In this document: positions 21,654-34,641 of the stretch, piece by piece
Layout: each line of letters opens with the position of its first letter
Numbering within the stretch: the stretch's first letter is position 1
Origin: Strongylocentrotus droebachiensis
Taxonomy: Eukaryota > Echinodermata > Echinoidea > Camarodonta > Strongylocentrotidae
Length of the DNA stretch: 64,000 nt
Assembly (NCBI GenBank): GCA_035222895.1
Contig: JAVYIG010006536.1
Location: forward strand, 52,330-116,329
Direction of reading: 5' to 3'
Translations under genes and position numbers: made by a program
Notes under the pieces: generated by a model
What the model was told of the DNA's origin: nothing
Databases searched by the model: none
What the model saw: the letters and a program-made list of their open reading frames with translations, nothing else

Positions 21654-22260
21654 ATGATGGACGGGAATTTTCAGGTTTTTCAAATGAGGTATGTAGAGAG
21701 ATATTTAGTAGGCCTATTTAGGAAAGTTACTCTTGTTAACAGACTAAGAGAAATTCAGTGTAAACTGCTTCATGGAACAATATATACTAGAGAACACTTA
21801 TTCAGATTCGGCTTTGTTGAAGATAACTTCTGCTCATTTTGTAAGCAAAAGATTGAAGCATATTTACACTTGTTCTGGGAGTGTGTACATGTTCAAAGGT
21901 TATGGCAGAATGAAATAGCTAAGTTTGAGCTAAGTGATTTGAGGTCTGTCGACTGGGTAGATATTCGTTTAGGGTTGTCCGGTAATTCCCCACGAATTAA
22001 GATATTTAATACAATTATTTTTGCAATGAAATATTGGACATATAGACGCAGGGGAAAGTCCGCAATATTGTCTTTGGGTGAGTTTTAAAAAGAACTCCTG
22101 GAATTTAGGGAAGAAAATAAGAATATTGCAGGGAGGGCAGGTAAATTAGCCTTACGTTTACAGAAGTTGGAGCAAGTGAAGTTTTGTTGAACTTTTAACA
22201 CTGGGCTATTGTAGCCTCGTTTAAATGATTTTTGTTTTAAATAAATTAATTATATTTGTC
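21654..22260 (+). mobile_element. L1/Tx1-type LINE, C-terminal ORF2 fragment and 3' end
   Basis: A 144-codon frame (21654-22088) has the C-terminal zinc-binding pattern FCSFCKQKIEAYLHLFWEC followed by LWQNE, typical of the end of L1/Tx1 ORF2 proteins. A frameshift near 22085 is likely because related sequence (EFREENKNIAGRAGKL) continues in another frame. AATAAA occurs near 22239. The reverse transcriptase is absent: a 5'-truncated copy. Confidence 0.7.
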
Positions 22261-22299
22261 TGTCGCTCCAATTTGGGGAATTCGGAGGAGGCTAGGAAC

Positions 22300-22563
22300 A
22301 GTTAGTGGTATATGTGTGGAAGTGTGGTCGGGTGGTGTGTGTGTGTTTCGCATGGTGGGGGGGGGGGGGGGTAGTAGTGTGTTTGGTTGGATGGGGTTAT
22401 TTCTTTTATGTTACAACTGATTTCATTTTTGTTTTCATCAATCGTACAATCTATGTAATGAAAATGTTTTGAATTCATGTCAAGCTGAAAAACCATTGTA
22501 TTTTATTTCTAAGATTGATTTGTATTGTTTGGAATCAATATAGAAACAACTATAAAAAGAGTG

Positions 22564-22608
<45 letters not shown>

Positions 22609-23760
22609 CATAGTATCTGGGAAACGACGGTTTTTTTTGGGGGGGATCTGTTCTCTTTCACGATATTTAAGTACTTTGTGGTAACGCCTATTTATGCAAA
22701 ACATAATATCTGGGTAACACGGCTCTTGGTTTTACAATGAGCTTTATTGCAAGGTACTTTCCATAAACCTTTGTAAACATAGCATTACAAATTCAAATGC
22801 AAGGCCACGTCTGAATTGAAAGGGTTCTCGGAATGGCGGTAATGGTGTCGGAAACGCCCTTTCTCTTTAGGGTATGCAATTATGATTGGTGAGAGGGCCT
22901 GTACGTTCATCATTTGTAACTCATGATATGCAAAGTATATAACTCGGTATAATGATATAAAATGGCAGCAGGATTGTATTACAATCCTAGGCACGCTTTA
23001 AGTGAGAGGAGACATTTCCTTCACGAGGTGCTTATACAGTATATCGACTAGTTCATTATTTTTAAACACAGTCTATGTAAATTCAAATAGGTGGGTAAAT
23101 GATTGGATGCTCTTTTGAACGTCCGCTTTCTTTCACGATGTATATTGCAATGCCTTTATACAATGCCATAGTGTCTGGGAAACGACGGCTTTTTTTATAT
23201 TACAATGAGCTTTATTTCGATAACGCAATCTATGTAAATTCACATATCTTAGTAAATGACTGATACATATTTAAAACTTTTTCTGTAAAGTGAAAAACAA
23301 TTCGAGTATCTGGATAATGGTCCGATCTGTTCACCCAGCTAAAGCTATTTTTTTTAAAGCCAGGTGGTGGTGTGATGTTTTGAGAGGGAGGAACGTGTTG
23401 GGATCCGGTATGCATGCTTGCCTATCATTTTGTCGGGCTGACGTTTGGTGTTCTTTCGAGTTGTCGGGAACGCCCTTTAGGAGTTTTTTTAGGGAGTGCA
23501 TACAAAATGATCAGGTGCGTGAGCCGGTCTATTCATTCATGGGTGAGGCATATTATGCAAATTATAGAACTTGGTAAATGATAGCATGATGGGTTCGGTT
23601 TGCACGAACAGTTTATTGGGATGCCGAACTGGTGTCGTTTGGGGGAATTTGGTTTATTGGGATCGTGTTTTTATTTTTAATTAGAAGGTGCGTAATGTGA
23701 TTAGGTACGCGGGCCGGTCAATTCACTGTAATACATTTTAGGAAAATCATTTAACTTAGT
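22300..23760. repeat. Simple repeats and degenerate repeated modules
   Basis: This gene-free stretch has a G15 run (22357-22371) and a long GT microsatellite (about 22559-22608). Diverged modules follow: CATAGTATCTGGGAAACGAC at about 22608 and CATAGTGTCTGGGAAACGAC at about 23166; GTCGGAAACGCCCTTT and GTCGGGAACGCCCTTT at about 22846 and 23463. They look like an old, irregular array. Confidence 0.5.
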
Positions 23761-23762
23761 TA

Positions 23763-25195
23763 TTGTTTGTTTGTTTGTTTGTTTTATTTCCGAAAATCAT
23801 CATAAAAAACAATAACACAATATAACAAAATCAAAGACTTATATAACAATGATAGAATGATAAAACGGTTGGATAGTCCATTTCAGAGCCATTAACCTAA
23901 TGGCTCTGTTCTTCCATGGAGTCCAATATATATATAATGATACTATAATAAGTAATGATATAACAAAATAGTAAGTCGTAATTAAGAATATATAAATAAA
24001 AAAACATTGTACTTGTACTTAACTTAACTAAATCAAATTAAATTAAATTAAACAAAAAACACTAACAAAAAGCATTAAAATCTATTCAAATATCCCCTAC
24101 CATCCCTAATGTAACAAAATACGACCCCACCCTTATCACCCACCCAGCAAACAATTAACTTAATTAGTTTTAAAATATTCTACACATTATCTAATTTAGT
24201 CTGTTATTAAAATTGATTATGTTTATGGCAAAAGCCAATGGGATTGCGAAATTTAGATATCAAAATAATTGAAGTATTTTTGAACATGTTTATTAAACAA
24301 ATTTAGTGTGCCTAACTGACGGAGCTTAATAGGTAGTTCATTGTATAACACGGATCCACGATATAAGAATGTACGTTTACACTGATTGGTTCTTGGTTTC
24401 GGAAGCATTAAATTGTCATTATATCTTAGCCCGTAACACTTTTCGTTAAATACAAATTTATCAGTCATATATTTAGGTGCTAGCTCATGAAATGTTTTAA
24501 ACAGTAACGAACACATATGTCTCCGACGTCGAGATTTTAGGGTTTCCCAATCCAAGGTATCGTGAATCTGCTGAATAGATATATGTTCACCAGGTTTAAC
24601 CCGAAGAATAATTCTTCCTGCCCGATTCTGAAGTTTCTGAAGTTGATCAAAATGATTATTATTTGCAGTTTGCCAAACAGTATCTGCATAGTCAAAGTGA
24701 GGCATAATAACAGATGTATAAATTAGTTTCAGATTTGACTCGTTAATAAAATACCTCAATCTCCTCAAGAAACCAATCATTTTCCCAATTTTTTTGTTCA
24801 ATTGCTCTATATGAATATTCCACTTAAGTTCACAATCTACATTTACTCCAAGATATTTGAAACATTTTACTTGAATTAGCTTAGTGGCATTTATCTCTAA
24901 ATTGAGAATATCATGCTTAGAAAGCATAAACTTTGTCCCTAAAAGCATGCATACTGTTTTACTGGAGTTCACAGAGAGTCTATTTGCATTCATCCAAGAT
25001 TGTAGATGTCCTAGCTCCTCGTTTAAAACTGATTGAATCATATCTACATCTTTGTGGGAATAATACATAACCGTGTCGTCGGCATAAAAGTGCAAATTGC
25101 ATTTCGTGAAAGACCTAGGCAGATCGTTTATAAAAACTAAAAATAGCAGTGGCCCCAGTATTGAGCCCTGAGGTACGCCGTAATCAAGGGATAAT
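23763..25195 (-). mobile_element. CR1/L2/jockey-group LINE, 5'-truncated
   Basis: On the - strand a frame runs from about 25190 to 24253 through GVPQGSILGPLLFLVFINDL, then FYADDTVMYYS, FKYLGVNVD, the thumb and the C-terminal region LLFKTFHELAPKYM. A short change near 25095 separates the frame start in one reading. The 3' UTR is about 480 bases and ends in a (GTTT)n/(AAAC)n run at 23764-23785. The endonuclease and the first half of the reverse transcriptase are missing, as usual for incomplete reverse transcription. Confidence 0.8.
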
Positions 25196-25280
25196 TCTTA
25201 TGACGAGCGGGTTCTGTAATACAATTCAAGGCATTTGTTAAGGAAAAAAGCTCTTTGTAATATATATATATATAATTGAG

Positions 25281-28200
25281 ATGAGGAGTTCTGTCATTGG
25301 TCTAGTTAAATTGACAGGGAAAGGGGGAGGCTCTTGCTCTCGGATGTTTACGTATACCGAAGAGCAGATTTGGGTTGTTTTGTGTTGGGGTGTTGTGTGT
25401 GTAGTGAATATGCTTGTGTGTATGAATGCGTTGGGTTGTGTGGTACGGGGTGGATTCTGCTTACATTTTTTATATAATTCGACGATAAGTATGCATGTAT
25501 GTTTGGCTGCAGATAGTTTTTTCTATACATTTGCTCACGGTGGAAATAGATTATGTGGAAGTTTATTTGGAGTTTATCGATGTAAGGTTTTGGATACAAT
25601 TACACATAAAATAACATGGCAGTGAAATTATCTTTCATGACATTAAATGTTAGAGGAATAAGAGATAGGTTTAAAAGAGTGAATATTTTTGAATGGTGCA
25701 AAACTAAAAAGAATAGTATAATTTTCTTACAAGAAACATATAGTACAGTAGAGATAGAAGAGCGGTGGAAACAAGATTGGGGAGGGCCAATGTTTTTTAG
25801 TCATGGGTCAAACCATAGTAGAGGGGTTCTTATTTTATTTTCTAATCATTTAGATTTTGAAGAAAAAATAATTAAAGTAGATGAAGAGGGGAGATACATT
25901 ATTTTTAAAGGTGAAATACAAAGGGTTAAAATGCTATTGGTTAATGTTTATTTTCCAACGAGAGATAAAGAAACTTTACAAATTGAATTTTTGAAGAAGT
26001 TAGATGAAAGTATTTTTGATCAGTGTGATCGGGACTATTTAGTTTTATTAGGAGGTGATTTCAATAGTATATTGGATGGAAAATTAGATTATGTGGGGTC
26101 AAAAGCACCTGTGAAATCTCGGGTTATTGATCTGATTAAGGAATTTGTAAATAAATACGATTTAGAAGATATATGGAGGAAAAAAAATCCGAATGTAAAG
26201 CAATTTACTTTTCGACAAAATTGGCCGGTTGTGCAAAGCCGTTTAGATTATTGGTTTATACCTTGTAGTGTTGAAAAATTGGTGGGTACTGCGAGATTTT
26301 GACATCTATTACGCCAGATCATTCTGGCGTTAGGCTAGAATTTAATGATTTGGTTGATAAGTTTGTTTTTGGGAAATCATATTGGAAATTTAACAGTAGT
26401 TTATGTATGGATAAAGATTTTGTTGAAGAGATGAATAAGGAAATACAGGAATTAAAAGCTGAATGGTCATTACAGATTTTGAATAAATTAGTATTTTGGG
26501 ATTTTTTAAAGATGAAAATGAGAGAATTCATTATAACATACTCGCGGAAAAAGGCAAAAGCAAGGAGGGTTGAAATAGAACTGTAAGAGAAACAAATCAA
26601 GGTTTAAGAAGACGAACTGGTAGTGGGACCCACTAAATATATTGTTGATTGTATTGAGGAGAAAAGGGATAAACTAAATAAATTGTATGATTTTTCTCGA
26701 CAGGGCATTAAAATAAGATCAAGAGCAGCTTGGTTTGAAGATGGAGAAAACAATACGCAATATTTTGAACAGTTGTTAAAATCGAATAAAAGGAAAAGTG
26801 TAATTAGGGAGGTGTACAAAGAAAATGGGGAAACTACTAGAGATAAGGAGGAAATTTTAAAGGAAATTAAACTATTTTATAAAGATTTATATTCATTAAG
26901 GGCTGATATAAATCAAAACGACCCTTTCTTTTTTAATGATATTTCAAAGTTAAATGAAGACAATAGGGAAATCTGTGAAGGTAAATTAACTAAAGATGAA
27001 TGTTTGAAAGTTTTAAAAGAAATGAAATTGAATAAAACCCCGGGAAATGATGGGTTAACAGTTGAATTTTATTTTACTTTTTGGCAAGCTTTGGGTGATG
27101 TGTTGGTAGAAGTATTGAATGAAACATACGAAAGGGGGGAATTAACGGCATCTCAAAAACAAGGGGTTATTACCTTAATTGAGAAGGAAGCGAAAGATAC
27201 TCTCCATATAAAAAATTATCGACCCATCACGCTTTTGAATGTAGATTATAAAATTGTATCTAAAGTTCTAGCAAAAAGAATGAAAGAGGTTTTAAATGAA
27301 ATAATTCATCATGATCAAGTTGGATATATAAAAGAAAGAAATATTGGGGAAGCTGTACGATTGATAGATGACATGTTATTTTATTCTATGCATTATGGGG
27401 AACAAGGGAAAGGGTTTTTGTGTGCAGTGGATTTTGAGAAAGCTTTCGACTCTGTATCTCATAGATATTTATTTCAAATATTGAAATTGTTCGGTTTTGG
27501 AGATTCATTTTGCTCTTGGGTAAAATTATTGTATAAAGGGATAAGTAGTTGTGTTATGAACGGTGGTCACTACACGGGGTATTTTGACATACAAAGGGGA
27601 GTAAGGCAAGGAGATCCATTATCGCCATATTTGTTTTTGGTTGCCATCGAAGTTTTGGCGCATGCAATAAGGAGGGACAACGGTATTAAAGGGATTACAT
27701 TTGGAAAATCTGAAATAAGGCAAGTGTTATATGCAGATGATATGACAATATTTTTGAAGGATATTGATTCGGTTAGAAGGTTGCGATATATTTTTGAATC
27801 ATTTGAACAAATTAGTGGTCTTAAAGTGAATAAAACAAAGACACATTTTATGTGGATGGGTGAGGATGAGAACAAACCTGATGGGCCTTTATGTAGAAAT
27901 TTGGTTAAGGAAATACACATTTTAGGGGTTAGTTATTCATTAGATGGAAGATTAAAAGATGATTTGAATTATAAAGAAATTCTAAGTAAAATAAAAACAT
28001 TGCTTGTATGGTGGAAACAAAGAGATTTAACTATTATGGGTAAAATACAATTGTTAAAAACTTATGCGCTTTCAAAATTAAATTATATTTCATTTGAATT
28101 TATATGGAGGGGGAAAGATAAAATTAAGCGGGCAATAATGTATCAGGATTATGACTTTGGAGGATTAAGAATGATTAATTTTGAAATGTCTGTTAAAATA

Positions 28201-29172
28201 CAGCGCATAATGTGGATAAAACGTCTTTTATATGGAGAGAAAAATTTGGGATGGAAACTGTTTTTTGATCATTGCTTACAGTTTGTGGGTGGTAGATTTA
28301 TTTTTTTATGTGATTATGAATTAAAAAAGATTAAACTTGTTTTAGATATTCCACCATACTATATGGAAATGTTGCAAGCAAGCATGGCAAGAGACAAGTA
28401 ATTTAAGATATTTGGAGGGTTGTATTAATGCAATTATTTTTAATAATCGGAATATATGTATACATGGAAAAAGTATATTTGATAGATACTTGTTTGAAAG
28501 GGGGGTTGTTCAACTGAATCACTTGGTTGAGAAAGGCCATGTTAAGTCTGTTAAATATTTTATGAACCTCGGTATGAAAGGTAATAATTTGCTTATGATT
28601 ATTGATATTTATGATATGAAGAAAATAGCAATTAAAATGGGAAAGCTGGGATCACATTTCTTAAAGTGGGAGCAGCTTAAGATTAATTAAGATTGTTTTC
28701 TTCTTCTCCACCGTGAGCCTGTTAAAAGGGTAACTCTATTTTGCGGCCTGGATAACGTATTTAGTATATTTTTCTTGAGTTGAGAATGTTAGCAGACATC
28801 CACTGAGTGAGTAGTGTGTGTGTGTGTTGGGGGGGGGGGGTAAGTGGGTGAGTATGTGTGTGGGTGGGTGAGTATGTTTGTGTGATGGAGGGGGGCAGGG
28901 AGGGGGCAGGATTGTTCCAGTAAAATTACCTCCAGATTTGTTAAGTTTTTTGTTGTTGTATATAAGTGAATAACATTTACAATTGACATATTATGTTTAG
29001 GTACTTATACGTTTACTTTGTTGCTAAGTTATATATACTGCAAATAAGTTTGTGTTTAATTATGTTTATGTAAAAGCATCAATATTGAACACGTTTAATT
29101 TTATTCAATTGTATGTTATGGTTTGTATTGCACATCTGGAGAAATAAAACAAAATTGTTAAATAAAAAAAAA
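25281..29172 (+). mobile_element. Nearly full-length but dead L1/Tx1-type LINE
   Basis: The element has a T/G-rich leader (25281-25615), an ORF2 with endonuclease and reverse transcriptase (25616-28690), and a TG- and G-rich 3' region ending in AATAAA and an A run near 29143-29174. The C-terminal zinc-binding region present in the 21654 fragment is not found, so the 3' coding end is altered or deleted. No ORF1 is recognised. Confidence 0.7.
25616..28690 (+). pseudogene. LINE ORF2: apurinic endonuclease plus reverse transcriptase, broken
   Basis: The endonuclease is at 25616-26302 with LNVRGIR, LQETYS, GGDFNSILD and SRLDYWF; its final motif, TPDHSG, lies in another frame after 26299, so one frameshift is present. 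Two in-frame TAA codons at about 26584 and 26608 then interrupt the linker. The reverse transcriptase is open from 26623 to 28401: NKTPGNDGLT, NYRPITLLN, DFEKAFDSV, RQGDPLSPYLF and YADD at 27730-27741. A further frameshift near 28398 leads into 28412-28690. The polymerase frame being intact over 592 codons suggests a fairly young copy. Function in life: target-primed reverse transcription of its own RNA. Confidence 0.8.
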
Positions 29173-29615
29173 AAGTACGCGCGCGTGTGTGCTTGTGTGT
29201 GTGCGTGCGTGTGTGAGAGTGTGTGTGCGTGTGTGTTTGTGTGTGTGTTCGTGAGTGTATGATGGATCATTGATCACCATCACCCCCTCCTTTCTCTCCC
29301 TGTCCAAATTTTAACGTGTATCACATTTTTATACTGGGTGTTAGGAAGTGACAATTATAATGATATTAATGAGCATTTCACCATTTGGGTCGGTAGGAAA
29401 TATTAATATTTATAAATTCCTTCAATTTGTATTGTTTTATTGTTCAACAAGTAATGCTTTTCTTGAAGATTTACTGCACGGTACAATTTGAATCTCTTTC
29501 TACCAATCAACAATAATTATCGCATCTTCATTATAAAATTAGAAAGAAATGATTGGGAAGACGAATGAGGTGGTCTGGACGTTTTTTAAAAGATCTCATA
29601 TAGAGAGATGAATAC

Positions 29616-29650
<35 letters not shown>

Positions 29651-30430
29651 TGTATGGCAGTAAATAGATATTAAGGAGATAGGGAGACGGGATATAGTCA
29701 TGTAATAAATGCATGAGCTGGATTGAGGGATGAAAGCGGAATCAGAATGCATGCACTTGGAAGGAGAGACTATAAGGAAACATGATAGGGGTGAACTAAG
29801 AATACAAAGGGCAAAGGAAAGAGCTAGAGAAAATTAAGGAACATCCTAAGACATAAAAGAGAGGAAACAGGAGCCAGAGTTGGAAAAGTGAGAGGGTGAG
29901 AGGGGTAAGAGAGTAGAGAAAGAGCTACAGAGGCAGAGACAGAGCTCGGGAGACAGATCAATAGAAGAAATGGGAGGCAATAGAGCAAGAGAGGGAGAAG
30001 AAGACAGATCGAGAGAAGGAGAGGGTGAAAGAGTAGAAAGCGAAAAAGAGATGTACTAGAATATTAATAGAGATACAGAGCAACTACCTTCTCTCCCAGA
30101 TGAGGCAGACTAGAGAGGGGAAGGGAAATAGAGCAAGAGAGAGCTAGGAGAGAGAGAGAGAGAGAGATACAATGGAGAACGATGCATTCAATATTTCAAG
30201 CATAAATATAATTGAATGTTTACTATATAGAGAAAGAGAGAAGTTGTAGACATGTAAACAATTTCAATATCTTGGGGAGAAACGTAAACATTGCATTTTT
30301 TCTTTCGACCTTAACAGGGGTTTGTATTACAACAAAATAATCAAACTCACATACATTTTTGTTTAACATAACCGCTATAATACTTTACACATACATTTCT
30401 ACCAATTCAGGTAAATTACACATTTTTCGT
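28789..30430. repeat. Simple-sequence region: TG/G-rich, CG/TG and GA-rich tracts
   Basis: TG and G runs at 28815-28900 lie within the LINE 3' end; a GC/GT microsatellite lies at about 29176-29255; AG-rich DNA extends from about 29615 to 30240 with (GA)n cores at 29625-29650 and 30150-30167. No gene is seen, and long reading frames here are composition artefacts. Confidence 0.7.
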
Positions 30431-30878
30431 TTTCGATGATGGGCCCATATACATGATATAATCACTAATCCCTGTGCCTGGACATTTATCCCTAGAGGTG
30501 CGCCAGAGATAACTGTCCAACGGAGTGTTGTGGACAGATTTCCATTGATTTATCTAGGGATAATTGGCACCGGAAACGTGGAAAATAGTATCACACCGGC
30601 CTTTACATTCGCTCTAACTCACGATTTCCTTGGTCGATTTCGCTGGTTAAATTGGCTATGTCTTCAGTAGAGCTATCCGAGCACGGAAAAGGAATTTGAT
30701 AACACATAGAAAGTTGCATCGGTCATATGTTGTGAATTCCTTATTTTATATGTCTTCACTGATCATGACCTAATTTTTTGCGGTGCCACGCATGACTTCT
30801 AAGCTCGATGCCTGCATATTTTTGAATAGAGTACTTAGGAAAATAGACGGTGTTGGGTAACATTTCGTAATATTTGGA

Positions 30879-31263
30879 ATGCCAGAGTGGAACTGTGCAT
30901 TGAGAAGGACAGCTGTTGATGGATACGATGGCTGGAGAGGGTTACATTTCTTTTTGTTAAGCCAAGTTAATCTTGAATATTTTTCATCAGGGAAATTCTT
31001 TCGAGACGGCATCTCCCTTCATTACAGCAGGGACGTGATAGAGAAGGACTGGAATCAAGCCGCTCTCCTTTGACCCCATGCTCCACGCCGCCGAAAAGTT
31101 ATGTGCTAATCTGCAACTGTTGGCCAGAGCGCATGAAATTTCAGGATTTAGAATTCCTACATCAGAAATGGTATCACAGCAACTGTTCGATGTCCCTTCC
31201 AATGATTTCTCATCAATTGTTAAATGTGTAATGAGTAGAACAAGCGAACACAAACTTGTGTAA
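30879..31263 (+). CDS. Two adjacent short ORFs conserved with 9693-9887, unknown function
   Basis: Frame 30879-31073 (MPEWNCALRRTAVDGY...) matches 9693-9887. Frame 31078-31263 (MLHAAEKLCANLQLLARAHE...SEHKLV) follows after 4 bases in a shifted frame and is open for 61 codons here but broken in the other copy. Composition looks protein-like, but no family is recognised. A frame on the opposite strand (30987-31253) is equally long, so coding status is doubtful. Confidence 0.25.
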
Positions 31264-31279
31264 TTTCATTTTTTTTCCA

Positions 31280-31722
31280 ACTGCAAAAAATACAGAAAAC
31301 ACGCGAAAACACGCATTAGCCAACTTTTAGTTATTGAAGATTGTATATCATGGATTAAATAACTGGGCATTTAAACACGCACAAAGTAGCGCATTATCCT
31401 ATAATATTGAGATTTTGTCAGAATCTAATTTTTCTTTTACCAACTCTGGCACACAAATTATAGGAAGGGCGGACCGGAGGGCGGAGTACTAAATAGGAAA
31501 AAGTGTTTGATGCACTATTCCCATTACATTCCCCACATAAAGTTTATAATTTACACTGAAATTTGGCCGGTAATTTGATATTTTGTAATAAGTGTGAAAC
31601 TGGTGCATGGCCTCCGATATTCCCCGCAGTGGAAGCGCGGTTCGAAGCATGAAACTTCAAAGCAAAGTTCAAAGCAAAGTGGAATGTTACACATCCCATT
31701 GTTACGCTTTGGAACTCACGAG
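31280..31722. other. Segment present in only one of the two duplicated blocks
   Basis: Bounded by CCAACTG on the left and GAGTTACCACTCC on the right, which are adjacent in the 10.1-kb copy. Contains repeated ACGCGAAAACACGC and CAAAGCAAAGTTCAAAGCAAAG words. It may be an insertion here or a deletion there; no transposon ends were found. Confidence 0.5.
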
Positions 31723-32600
31723 TTACCACTCCTTTCTTTCACCTCCGTGATATTTCTGAAATAGTGCGCAAACATTTTTTTCTTTATAATATGAAGAGGC
31801 TCATATAGATTTTTGTTTTGACTAAAGGAATGATTAAAAGATGACATACATTTTATCTTCTAAGAGGATTATAATTGAAACCCTATAGTCTGATGCAGCT
31901 ACGATGACGTAACTTATTTGAATGGCATAAGTCAAGAAGAGCGTATGCAATTTAATTTTTAAAATCCTTCCTTGCTTAAACATACGATGACGTTTTGTAA
32001 CATGCTGTAGAGTAGCGCAGTGTTGTAACAAACTCATTTTTACAATAGATTAAAAATACATGTATTTGTTGCAAACTTCTAATGGTCAAGAGGATAATAT
32101 GACAAGTAGGAAAGAGTAAAATGCGGCATGTGAACAATTTTTCAAATGAATATAGTTGTATAGCTTAAAATATTTGTATACATTTGCTCCGGAGGAAGAC
32201 GCATGGCGTGAAAACAATGAGCGACATCACAATACGTATTGATTATAATGCATCACCTCATACGGTGACATATAATGAATTAATTAATTAATAATAACAA
32301 TACATGATTGGGCCGGCTGGTTGTGCGTAATATAACCACCGCCAAAAAGTCAACAAACAAGCAAACATAGGCATTGGCTCAAATACAACGTAAAAGGCGC
32401 TATTTCGTTTTTGCAACGGCCGGTTCATATCATCGAATATTTGTGGTGATACATAAATATTAGAAATCGTTATATTTATGGATATTTCAACCGTTTCTGA
32501 ACCGAATTCGATCAAACAAAGGTGATTTTGTAATGTAAATTGTATGTTCTTTCAAATTTGACTATCAGTTTTTCATTATCTCACAAAAAATTATTTTGTG

Positions 32601-34600
32601 CAGCCCTCTTCAACAGAACTTAACTATCCCTTTAAGCTTTCTTTCCCTCGCCACCATGCCTCTCACTCTGTCCGACTCCAAGCCCCCGAGCCTTCCCCAG
32701 GGTACTCTTCCTTCCCTTCCCTTTCTTCTCCACAACTCTCCAGGCACCCTACAACCAGGCGCGCCAGAAGCAGTTTGGGATGGGGGGGGGGGGGCAAACA
32801 TTCCAGGGGGCTCACTTTCCAGGGGCAGTGACGTAATGAGCAAAAACGTTTGGGGCCGGGGGGGGGCAGCAGAAACATCTGCATCACCACCACTCCTACA
32901 CGTTACATGGAGGCCCCGCGGAACGTTTTTCAGAGTGGAGTATTAACGATCAGGTAGAGCGTAAATTGGCGTGGGGTCCAGGAACTGAGCCCTCGGAAGC
33001 TCAGGGTTTTTAGGCAATAAATTTCGGTCAGATAAGCATATTTAGATATCTTATTTGTGACACTGGCAGGTCACTAATTGGCAGAGAGTCCAGGGAGCAG
33101 AGCCCCCGGAACTCAGGGGGTTTAGGTATTTAATTACGGTTAGATGAGCATCCAGGGGCCCTCTTTAAAACCATTGATGTGGTCCAGGGGGCAAAGACCC
33201 CGGAAGCTCAGAGGTTTTAATAATTAACTACGGTCAGATGAGCATCCAGGGGCCGCATTAGGGTCCTTGATGGGGTCCAGGGGGCAGAGCCCCCGGAAGG
33301 TCTGAAGTTTTAGGCATTTAATTACGGTCAGATGAGCATATTTTGATACCTCATTTGTGACATTGGCAGGTCACTTTTTCAAAAATTGAGGGAGGCTAGA
33401 GCTCCCAAGCCCAGCCGTTCTGCAGACCCTGACATAAATGTTTCTAAATAAGCATATTTTTTGCCCGACTTTAAATTTGGGAATTTCAAATTTTTCAACA
33501 AACGCATAAAAAGCTATGACTTGCAAAAGAATTGAGAAAAAATACCGGAAATCATGTCATTTCAGCAACATTTGTAATTGTAAATCACTGGTATCGAATA
33601 AGAAACCCCCCCCCCCACCCCCATCAGTTCGGCAGCGTTCAGGGGCTCATCTCTTCTCACCCCTATAACAAAAAACAGACACGCTTTCCCATTCTCTCAC
33701 AATATGTCCACGATATGCGCGCATCGCTATTATAAAAACCTCCATTGATAAATATAGGTGGAATGCGCAATGTTTTTCCTGTTAACTTTCCTTTTCTTTG
33801 ATTGGAATTTTATTGTTCTTTTGGGTTAAAAATACAAAGCATCTTTACTGCTTTTTTTTTTGGGAGGGGGGGGGCGTTTTTTGGGGGGCAAACATGCGTT
33901 TTGCCCCCCCCCCCACTTCCGGCGCCTATGCCTACAACCATCTCTCTTCTTCAAAGCTTTCCCCTCCTATCTATTTCACCCCTATGTTATCTCATTTACC
34001 CTGCTCTCATATATATTTGGCCTCTTACTTTTCTTCAAGTTCATCTATATGAGCATCGAATTATTTCAACTTGCTTAACCTTTGATATTCTCGTTAATGG
34101 GTTTGCGTCGTTCTTGATTACTATGATTTATTATTTGTTGGTGTTGTTGGGTTTCTTTAAAGGCTGTCCAATCTGAAAACCGATACTGAATTCAACAAAT
34201 GATGAAGACAACACTTTCCATATTTGTATTATTGATTAATTTATGTAAGTTCCAGTTTAAAAAGTTTTTTTTTTTTTAAAGCAGAAGAAAGAAGGAGAAA
34301 GAAAAATAAATCTACGCTGCTTAATTTTCCGCAATATTTGTGGAGATTTTAGACATAACATAATTCGTTGATCGTTTTATGTGTGTATTTTCTGGCCAGC
34401 CCGGTTCAGTACATTGAACAGGCTTCTCGGATAGCATGCCCATGCGCAGACAGTTACGTCAGTTACGTAATGACTAGTTTCAAATGCACGCATTTAGATT
34501 TTTGTTAAAGTAGTAAAGTTAGTGATCGTTACAAGCCCATTCGGGAGTATCAAAGCAGATAATGGGATGACGAGTCACAAACTTGAGTGGTTTCCTAAGA
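32601..34600. other. No gene seen; repeats and low complexity upstream of receptor 3
   Basis: CT-rich DNA (32630-32760), G runs (about 32779-32793 and 32863-32870), the GGTCCAGGGG tandem repeat (about 32960-33370, paralogous to 10991-11400), C runs (33607-33624) and G/C runs at 33863-33915. The last 200 bases hold the shared upstream motif in doubled form (TTACGTCAGTTACGTAATGACTAG near 34454-34477 with one change). No TATA-like box as in units 1 and 2. Confidence 0.55.
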
Positions 34601-34641
34601 GATAGCTCGACATCTTAATTTCGATCTTGTTCGCACACGAG

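Larger units (their letters stand above)
30470..32600. repeat. Segmental duplication block, paralogous to 9279-10990
   Basis: Near-identical to the unit-1 block, but it lacks the CACTGTTAGAA element at its left edge (empty site) and has about 450 extra bases at 31280-31722. Block A is at 31815-32270. It links the unit-1/unit-2 interval to the unit-2/unit-3 interval. Confidence 0.8.

Noticed and set aside
22480-22740. Frames across GT/CA microsatellites (also 29079-29270 and 43511-43748)
   Set aside because: Repeat translation (Val-Cys or Thr-His) with no other evidence.
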